The translations under genes were made by a program, and so were the position numbers. The notes under the pieces are model-generated. The model was not told the origin of the DNA and did not search any database. It saw only the letters and a list, made by a program, of their open reading frames with translations. 64,000 nt of DNA, from contig NZ_CP092362.2 of NCBI RefSeq assembly GCF_022370635.2, forward strand, positions 4,402,001 to 4,466,000, in the 5' to 3' direction. Positions 58,702-64,000 of this stretch are shown here, in pieces. Position 1 is the stretch's first letter. Every line of letters starts with the position of its first letter. Origin of the DNA: Mycolicibacterium crocinum (GTDB lineage Bacteria; Actinomycetota; Actinomycetes; Mycobacteriales; Mycobacteriaceae).

Positions 58702-58869
58702 ACACATTGCGCCGAAGTGTCTTGCGAAATGGATCACACCGAGAGTAGCGTTCTCATATCAGAAAGGGAGATTCTTGAGATTCGAGATCCGCTGGATCGG
58801 CGACGCTACCGGAAGCGGACGCCGAGGTGGAGCGTGTCCGCCCTTGGTCGACCGCGACGGAGACCGTTG

Positions 58870-59185
58870 GTGAAGACGGCGGTGGTAACCGGCGGCGGTT
58901 CGGGGATCGGTGCTGCGGTGGCCGACCGGCTGCGTACTGACGGCTACAACGTGGCCATCGTCGAGATTCACGCCGCGCTGGGGCCGTCGCCATCGGCGGT
59001 CAATGCCGCCGGGCGCGACTCATTCATTCCATTCCTCGACATCAGCTTCGAGAAATGGAAGAAGATCGTCGACATCAACCAGCACGGGGTCTTCCCGCGC
59101 CGCGGCATGTGCCTTCTTCATCTCCGGGGAAGCCGGCTACATCACCGGCCAGATCCTCGGGGTCAACGACGGACGCAACACCTGA
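58870..59185 (+). pseudogene. Decayed SDR gene with two internal deletions and a frame change
   Basis: GTG 58870 begins VKTAVVTGGGSGIGAAVADRLRTDGYNVAIVEIH, the usual SDR start. It then jumps to AALGPSPSAVNAAGRDSFIPFLDISFEKWKKIVDIN, losing the beta-3/alpha-3 region, and after HGVF the original C-terminus (ACAFFISGEAGYITGQILGVNDGRNT) continues only in another frame to 59185. The serine and Y-x-x-x-K active site is absent. About 105 codons remain of roughly 250. With the fragment at 58615 this marks a zone of gene decay before the intact SDR at 59246. Confidence 0.8.
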
Positions 59186-59245
59186 GCACGATGCACGACA
59201 CCACGTTTCACCACGACAAGACGTAAGCGAGAGAGAGGAACACCT

Positions 59246-60106
59246 ATGGGACGTGTCCAAGGCAAGGTCGCCTTCATCACCGGTGCGGCACGCGGGCAGG
59301 GGCGCAGCCACGCCCTGCGGCTGGCCGAAGAGGGCGCCGACATCATCGCTGTCGACTTGTGCAAGGACATCGACACCATCGGCTACAAGATGGCGACGCC
59401 CGAGGATCTCGAAGAGACCGCCGAACTGGTCAAGAAGACCGGGCGCGGCATCGTCACCGTCCAGGCCGATGTCCGCGAAGCCGCCGAACTCAAGGCTGCG
59501 CTCGATCAGGGCCTCGCCGAATTCGGCAAGGTCGACATCGTCGTCGCGCAGGCCGGCATCGCCGGGATGAAAGGCCAGCCGCCGCTGCAGGCGTGGTGCG
59601 ATGTCATCAACACCAACCTGATCGGAACCATCAACGCGATCCAGGTGGCACTTCCGCATCTGGAGGCGGGCGCCTCGATCATCGCGACCGGATCGACCGC
59701 AGCACTCATGGATGCCCATCAGAAGGACAACCCCGGCGCCGATCCCGGCGGCATGAGCTACATGGTCGCCAAACGCCTGCTGTCCAACTATGTGCACGAC
59801 CTCGCCACCGAGCTTGCGCCGCGGGGCATTCGGGCCAACGTGGTTCACCCGACCAACTGCAATACCGACATGTTGCAGAGCGAGCCGATGTACCGGTCGT
59901 TCCGGCCGGACCTCGAGCACCCGACCCGTGCCGACGCCGAGCCGGTGTTCGGGATCCAGCAGGCGATGAAGGTCAACTTCGTCGAGCCGTTGGACATCAG
60001 CAATGCGGTGCTGTGGCTGGCATCCGAAGAAGCCCGCTACGTCACCGGTATGCAGCTGCGTGTCGATGCCGGCGGCTACCTCAAGTGGTACGACTACCAC
60101 GTCTGA
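59246..60106 (+). CDS. Mycofactocin-coupled SDR family oxidoreductase
   Basis: 286 residues from ATG 59246 with GAGAGAGG upstream. MGRVQGKVAFITGAARGQG and the insertion KDIDTIGYKMATPEDLEETAELV are the signature of the mycofactocin/carveol dehydrogenase SDR family; VAQAGI replaces NNAG, with ATGSTAAL and YMVAK in the active site. Clearly related to the protein at 8460 (same opening and same HPTN-NT loop). Followed after 34 nt by a ferredoxin and P450, so P450-made alcohols may be oxidised here using mycofactocin as acceptor. Confidence 0.93.
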   Translation: MGRVQGKVAFITGAARGQGRSHALRLAEEGADIIAVDLCKDIDTIGYKMATPEDLEETAELVKKTGRGIVTVQADVREAAELKAALDQGLAEFGKVDIVVAQAGIAGMKGQPPLQAWCDVINTNLIGTINAIQVALPHLEAGASIIATGSTAALMDAHQKDNPGADPGGMSYMVAKRLLSNYVHDLATELAPRGIRANVVHPTNCNTDMLQSEPMYRSFRPDLEHPTRADAEPVFGIQQAMKVNFVEPLDISNAVLWLASEEARYVTGMQLRVDAGGYLKWYDYHV

Positions 60107-60140
60107 CACCGGAACAACGACCAGATTTGAGAGGGAATTC

Positions 60141-60338
60141 GTGAAGGTTCGGGTTGACCAGGAGCGGTGCCAGGGGCACACGCTGTGCGCCATGATCGCT
60201 CCAGACATGTTCGAGCTCAACGATATCGACGGCAGCTCGTCGGCGGTAACCGAAGAGGTGCCTGCCGACCAGATCGAGCTCGTGCGGGAAGCCGCACATT
60301 CCTGTCCTGAACAGGCGATCCTCATCGAAGAGGATTGA
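60141..60338 (+). CDS. Ferredoxin, [3Fe-4S]-type, P450 partner
   Basis: 65 residues from GTG 60141 (GAGGGAATTC upstream). C10-Q-G-H-T-L-C16 with C55 in SCPEQAI; H13 stands where a fourth cysteine would be, a variant common in mycobacterial P450 ferredoxins. Acidic C-terminus (IEED). Lies 34 nt after the SDR and 38 nt before the P450, so it is most likely the redox partner of that P450. Confidence 0.93.
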   Translation: MKVRVDQERCQGHTLCAMIAPDMFELNDIDGSSSAVTEEVPADQIELVREAAHSCPEQAILIEED

Positions 60339-60376
60339 CCTCCAATTGCCACCCAAATATCAAGGGAGACAATGCC

Positions 60377-61741
60377 TTGAGTATCGATGACGGCACTGAC
60401 GACACCGAACGAAAGCAGCCGACCTATCACTTTGATCGGCACACGCCGGAGTATCGGCAGCAATTCGAGAAGATCACCGAAGAGATGCAGTCTCGGTGCC
60501 CGATGGCGTGGACCGATGTCTACGGCGGCCACTGGGTGGCGGCGGGCAGCAAAGAGGTCTTCGAACTGGCCCGCTGCCCGGTGGTCTCCAACCACCACGA
60601 CCTCACCGGCGAGACTCCTTACCAGGGCATCACGATCCCAAAGGCGCAGCGCGCCACGGTGGTTCGCGGTGGCATCTTGGAGATGGACGAACCCGAACAC
60701 AGTTCGTACCGCGGGGCGCTGAATCCGTACCTGTCCCCCGCTGCGGTCAAGCGGTGGGCACCGTTCGTCGACGAGATCGTTCGCGCGTCGCTCGATGAGA
60801 AGATCGAATCGGGGCACATCGACTTCGTCGACGACCTCGCCAACATCGTGCCCGCGGTGCTCACCCTGGCGATGATGGGTATCAACCTCAAGAAGTGGCC
60901 GGTCTACAGCGAGCCCGCCCACCTCTCGGTGTCCACCCCCGAACACTCACCGGACGCGCCGCGCGTCGCAGAGATGAACCGGCAAATGGGCCTCGACATG
61001 GTCACCACCATGATGGAGGTCCGGGAGAATCCCCGGCCCGGTCTGGTCAATGCGCTGCTGCAGTTGCGCATCGACGGGGAGCCGGCACCCGACCTAGAGA
61101 TCTTGGGCAATCTCGGGCTGATCATCGGTGGCGGCTTCGACACCACCACCGCGCTGACCGCGCATTCTCTGGAATGGCTGAGCGAGCATCCGCGCGAGCG
61201 AGACCGACTCAGCCGCGAGCGGGCCACGCTACTGGACCCCGCCACCGAGGAGTTCCTGCGCTACTTCACCCCCGCGCCTGGCGACGGACGCACGTTCTCC
61301 GAGGACGTCGAGGTCGAGGGCCATCGGTTCAAAGAGGGTGAGCGGCTGTGGCTGTCGTGGGCGATGGCAAACCGCGACCCGTCGGTGTTCGAGAAGCCGA
61401 ACGAGGTCATGCTCGACCGAAAGGGCAACCGGCACTTCAGCTTCGGCATCGGCGTACATCGGTGTGTCGGGTCGAATGTGGCGCGTACGGTGTTCAAGTC
61501 CATGGTCACCGCCGTGCTCGACCGGATGCCGGACTACGTCTGCGACCCGGAAGGCACCGTGCATTACGAGACTATCGGTGTCATCCAGGGTATGAAGCAC
61601 CTGCCCGCCGACTTCACCCCCGGACCGCGACTGGGCCCCGGGCTCGATGAGACGCTCGACAAGCTACAGCGGATCTGCGAGGAGCAGGGTCTCGCGCGGC
61701 CCATCACCGAGCGCAAGGAAGCAGCAGTCATCGACTGGTGA
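60377..61741 (+). CDS. Cytochrome P450
   Basis: 454 residues from TTG 60377, with AAGGGAG 8 nt upstream; the in-frame TTG at 60335 lies within the ferredoxin stop. I-helix GGGFDTTTAL near 251-260 has the acid/Thr pair D255-T256 but lacks the usual Ala-Gly start. ExxR E292-R295, heme loop FSFGIGVHRCVG with ligand C363. A C-terminal extension of about 35 residues is longer than usual. Last gene of the SDR-ferredoxin-P450 unit and followed by a strong terminator. Confidence 0.93.
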   Translation: MSIDDGTDDTERKQPTYHFDRHTPEYRQQFEKITEEMQSRCPMAWTDVYGGHWVAAGSKEVFELARCPVVSNHHDLTGETPYQGITIPKAQRATVVRGGILEMDEPEHSSYRGALNPYLSPAAVKRWAPFVDEIVRASLDEKIESGHIDFVDDLANIVPAVLTLAMMGINLKKWPVYSEPAHLSVSTPEHSPDAPRVAEMNRQMGLDMVTTMMEVRENPRPGLVNALLQLRIDGEPAPDLEILGNLGLIIGGGFDTTTALTAHSLEWLSEHPRERDRLSRERATLLDPATEEFLRYFTPAPGDGRTFSEDVEVEGHRFKEGERLWLSWAMANRDPSVFEKPNEVMLDRKGNRHFSFGIGVHRCVGSNVARTVFKSMVTAVLDRMPDYVCDPEGTVHYETIGVIQGMKHLPADFTPGPRLGPGLDETLDKLQRICEEQGLARPITERKEAAVIDW

Positions 61742-61755
61742 ACCGCTGACACACG

Positions 61756-61789
61756 ACTGTGGCCCCCTCCTTTCGGAGGGGGCCACAGT
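61756..61789. terminator. Perfect 15-bp-stem bidirectional terminator
   Basis: ACTGTGGCCCCCTCC (61756-61770), loop TTTC, then GGAGGGGGCCACAGT (61775-61789). Perfect pairing, GC-rich, in the 63-nt gap between the convergent P450 stop and the repeat-protein stop. It should stop transcription from both sides. Confidence 0.88.
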
Positions 61790-61804
61790 GCTCGGTGCTG
61801 GTTG

Positions 61805-64000
61805 TCAGGCAGCGCCCTTGGCGCTGCCACCGGTCGAGCCCGAACCCTTGGCCGAGCCGTTGGCCTTGGCCCCGGCCTTGACTCCGGCCTTGGTGTCCGA
61901 GGATCCCTTGCTCGGCAGCTTCGGCAGCGACACCTTCGGCGGAGCCGGCAGCGAGATCTTCGGCGGAGCCGGCAACGAGATCTTCGGCGGAGCCGGCAGC
62001 GTGATCTTCGTCGGCGGAGCCGGCAGCGAGACCTTCGGCGGCGCAGGAAGGGTCAGCTTGGGAGCCGAGACCTTCGTGCTCGGTGCCGTCGACGGCGTCG
62101 TGTCGGCGGTCTTGGTCGCCGTCGGCGCGGGCGTGCTGTCCGCGACCTTCAGCGAGACCGTCGGCGCATTGCCGGCGATACCCGTCACCTTGTCGTTGAT
62201 GCTCGTCACCTTTGCGGCCCCTGCGGCGGTGGCCGCGGCCAGGGCTGCAGCCCCTGCTCCGGCGTTGATGCCACCACCGATGTGGATACCACCGAGGTTG
62301 AAGCTGATGTTGATCCCCAGGCTCGCGTTGATCGAGTTGACCAGGTTGTTCAGCCCCGCCGCGAACTGTGCGCCCGCTGTCGCAAGCGCGTTGATCACGG
62401 CATCCGGTGTCGGGAAGGCCCGCAGCGCGGCGTTGATCGCGGCGTTCAGTGCCGCACCGCCCTGGACGAGTCCGTTGCCCAGCGCATTGATGATCTGGTT
62501 GCCCACTGCCACACCGGCATTCAGTCCCGCCTCGAGCGCCGCGGCACCCTGGTTGAACACCTGCTGAGCGACGTCCAAGCCACCACCGAGCGCACCCGTG
62601 AGCGCGGTGACGAACTCAGCCGGGCTCGGGAAGTTGGACAACGCTGCGTTGAAGGCTGCGGCCAGCCCCACGCCGCCGTTCGCCAGCGCGTTGATGATCG
62701 CCTGCACCCCATCGAGATTCACGTTCAACGCGGCCTGCAGAGCCAGAGCCAGGTCGACGTTGATGTTGCCCAGGGCGTCGACCAGCGCGTTGATGAACGC
62801 CTGCGGGTTCGGGAAGGCCGCCAAAGCCGCCTGGAACGCCGCGGACAGCGCGGTGGCACCGTTGCCCAGCGCATCGAGCACCGACTGGAAGGCGGTCCCA
62901 CCGGCCGCAATTCCGGCTTGGATGGTCTCAGCCAACTGCCCGGTGAACGTGGTGAACGCGTTGGCCAGGATGCCCAGCGACGGGTTGATCGCCGCGAGTG
63001 CATTGGCGAAGGCCTGCACGAACGCCTGCGGGTTCGGGAAGTTGGCCAGCGCCGCGTTGAACGCCGCCGCCAGCTGAGCGCCACCGTTCACCAACGCGTC
63101 GACGAAGCCCTGCAGCCCATCGACACCCAGGTTGAGCGCGGCCTGCAAGGCCAGACCCAGGTTCACGTCGATGTTGCCGAACGCCTGAACCAGAGCGTCG
63201 ATGAACGCCTGCGGGTTCGGGAACGCCTCCAGTGCCGCCTGGAACGCCGCCGCCAGAGCACTACCGCCATCGCTCAGAGCGTTGAGCAGAGCCTGGAAAC
63301 CGGTGAGCCCGGCCGCAATTCCGGCCTGGATCGTGTCGTTCAGCTGACCCGTGAACGTGGTGAACGCATTCGCCAGCGTGCCGAGGGCCGGGTTGACCGC
63401 CGCCAGCGCACCGACGAGGGCATCGACGAACGCCTGCGGACTCGGGAAGTTGCCCAGCGCCGCATTGAACGCCGCGGCCAGCTGAGCGCCACCGCGAACC
63501 AGCGCGTCGACGAAGCCCTGCAGCCCATCGGCACCGAGGTTGAGCGCGGCCTGCAGAGCCAGGCCCAGGTTGACGTCGACATTGCTGAACGCCTGAACCA
63601 GTGCGTTGAAGAACGCGGCCGGGTTCGGGAACGCCTCCAGCGCCGCCTGGAATGCCGCCGACAGCGCGCTGAGCGGGTTGCCCAGAGCGTTGAGCACAGC
63701 CTGGAAACCGGTGAGCCCGGCCGCAATTCCGGCCTGGATCGTGTCAGCCAACTGCCCGGTGAACGTGGTGAACGCATTCGCCAGCACACCCAGGGTCGGA
63801 TTGATGGCCGCCAGCGCACCGGTCAGCGCGTCGACGAACGCCTGCGGGCTCGGGAAGCCCGCCAGCGCCGCATTGAACGCGGCCGCCAGCTGAGCGCCAC
63901 CGTTGATCAGCGCGTTGAGGAACGCCTCCGGCCCGTCGATCGACGCATTGATGACCGCCTGCAGGGCCAGACCGAGGTTGACGTTGATATTGCCCAAGGC
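61805..64000 (-). CDS. Large Ala-rich tandem-repeat protein with Pro-repeat and Lys/Gly tail (5' end outside window)
   Basis: 732 residues visible; the frame is open at the right edge. Three complete 136-residue repeats (starting at 63991, 63583 and 63175) and a partial fourth (from 62767). Each is built of two related halves marked AAFNAAL-FPSPQAFVDAL and AAFQAAL-FPNPQAFIDAL. An Ala-rich bridge (to about 62200) follows, then about seven LPAPPK units, then a Lys/Gly/Ser/Ala tail. Almost free of Cys and His. The repeats look like amphipathic helices. The basic tail recalls mycobacterial heparin-binding adhesin tails. Probably envelope-associated (inference); the N-terminus and any signal are not visible. 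Confidence 0.85.
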   Translation of the reverse strand, partial: ALGNINVNLGLALQAVINASIDGPEAFLNALINGGAQLAAAFNAALAGFPSPQAFVDALTGALAAINPTLGVLANAFTTFTGQLADTIQAGIAAGLTGFQAVLNALGNPLSALSAAFQAALEAFPNPAAFFNALVQAFSNVDVNLGLALQAALNLGADGLQGFVDALVRGGAQLAAAFNAALGNFPSPQAFVDALVGALAAVNPALGTLANAFTTFTGQLNDTIQAGIAAGLTGFQALLNALSDGGSALAAAFQAALEAFPNPQAFIDALVQAFGNIDVNLGLALQAALNLGVDGLQGFVDALVNGGAQLAAAFNAALANFPNPQAFVQAFANALAAINPSLGILANAFTTFTGQLAETIQAGIAAGGTAFQSVLDALGNGATALSAAFQAALAAFPNPQAFINALVDALGNINVDLALALQAALNVNLDGVQAIINALANGGVGLAAAFNAALSNFPSPAEFVTALTGALGGGLDVAQQVFNQGAAALEAGLNAGVAVGNQIINALGNGLVQGGAALNAAINAALRAFPTPDAVINALATAGAQFAAGLNNLVNSINASLGINISFNLGGIHIGGGINAGAGAAALAAATAAGAAKVTSINDKVTGIAGNAPTVSLKVADSTPAPTATKTADTTPSTAPSTKVSAPKLTLPAPPKVSLPAPPTKITLPAPPKISLPAPPKISLPAPPKVSLPKLPSKGSSDTKAGVKAGAKANGSAKGSGSTGGSAKGAA
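61920..62060 (-). repeat. Short tandem repeats of about 24 bp encoding LPAPPK[IV][ST]
   Basis: Consecutive copies of LPAPPK followed by IS, VS or IT, one with an extra Thr codon, in the C-terminal part of the repeat protein. Boundaries are approximate. Such Pro/Lys arrays often form extended cell-wall-spanning rods. Confidence 0.75.
62768..63991 (-). repeat. Three 408-bp tandem DNA repeats coding for 136-residue units
   Basis: Units 63991-63584, 63583-63176 and 63175-62768, each beginning with the Asn codon of N-[IV]-[DN]-V-N-L-G-L-A-L. The third is followed by a partial unit. The high DNA similarity suggests recent duplication or ongoing recombination; copy number upstream of the window is unknown. 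Confidence 0.85.

Noticed and set aside
59075..60946. 623-codon minus-strand frame over the SDR, ferredoxin and P450
   Set aside because: Antisense of three genes with intact active-site motifs; no domain of its own.
61647..62567. Plus-strand Ala/Gly-rich frame over the end of the repeat protein
   Set aside because: Its GGAGS-like repeats are the complement of the LPAPPK codons, and it crosses the strong terminator at 61756-61789.
61920..63991. Repeat array as a CRISPR or satellite
   Set aside because: Repeats are 408 bp or 24 bp, in frame, without unique spacers; they are coding repeats.
61805..64000. PE or PPE family protein
   Set aside because: No PE or PPE N-terminal domain is visible in the window and the repeats are not GGAGGX or NxGxGNxG; the N-terminus is outside the window.
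1..64000. tRNA, rRNA, transposase, integrase or phage genes
   Set aside because: None could be recognised by reading the translations and intergenic DNA; a covariance-model scan was not possible here.

Overview
The window is GC-rich and gene-dense, with many ATGA, GTGA and TGATG stop/start overlaps and frequent GTG or TTG starts. It carries a complete yrbEAB-mceABCDEF operon, mycofactocin-type SDRs, three-cysteine ferredoxins beside P450s, and F420/FMN luciferase-like enzymes. Together these point to a fast-growing, saprophytic Mycobacterium (Mycolicibacterium-like). There are no transposases, tRNAs, rRNAs or CRISPR arrays. Almost every gene is catabolic, regulatory or cell-envelope, so this reads as a string of catabolic islands for hydrophobic or ring compounds.

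Layout. (A) 1-6923, minus strand: SDR, TetR, ferredoxin, cytochrome P450, amidohydrolase, two M24 peptidase-fold proteins (one with all metal ligands, one with most lost) and an enoyl-CoA hydratase cut by the left edge. Two near-identical operator-like palindromes sit before the SDR and before the TetR gene. (B) 7244-11461, plus: P450, mycofactocin-type SDR and a molybdopterin oxidoreductase. A 245-bp imperfect palindrome (11477-11721) lies at the convergent junction. (C) 11685-20796, minus: an eight-gene meta-cleavage operon (mhpC, mhpA, mhpB, KstD-like flavoprotein, LLM enzyme, SDR, cyclase, second alpha/beta hydrolase) facing a divergent IclR gene. (D) 20968-25807: IclR, a second KstD-like flavoprotein, an acyl-CoA ligase and an enoyl-CoA hydratase.

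(E) 25817-31636, minus: TetR, TauD-type dioxygenase, LLM enzyme, sulfotransferase, TIM-barrel isomerase, DUF1214-like protein, with a strong palindrome over a probable leaderless promoter. (F) 31719-38368: SnoaL-like protein, epimerase, SDR and a phosphotransferase on plus, meeting acyl-CoA dehydrogenase, enoyl-CoA hydratase and thiolase on minus: a beta-oxidation module with a kinase partner. (G) 38528-43915: five small secreted proteins forming two families, a TetR, a P450 and an Mce-associated membrane protein.

(H) 58551-43929, minus: aldehyde dehydrogenase, CoA-transferase, DUF35 fusion, thiolase-like lipid-transfer protein, yrbEA, yrbEB, mceA-F, close enough to be one 12-gene transcription unit joining lipid import to CoA-thioester metabolism. 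(I) 58552-59245: gene remnants. (J) 59246-61741, plus: mycofactocin-type SDR, ferredoxin, P450, ended by a 15-bp-stem terminator. (K) 61805-64000, minus: the C-terminal part of a large Ala-rich protein with 136-residue tandem repeats, a proline repeat and a Lys/Gly tail; it continues past the right edge.

How the parts fit: the Mce system would import a lipid-like substrate. P450/ferredoxin pairs would hydroxylate it, SDRs and flavin enzymes would oxidise the rings, mhpA/B/C-type enzymes would open them, and the acyl-CoA modules would degrade the side chains. This integration is inference; the individual family assignments rest on motifs seen in the translations.
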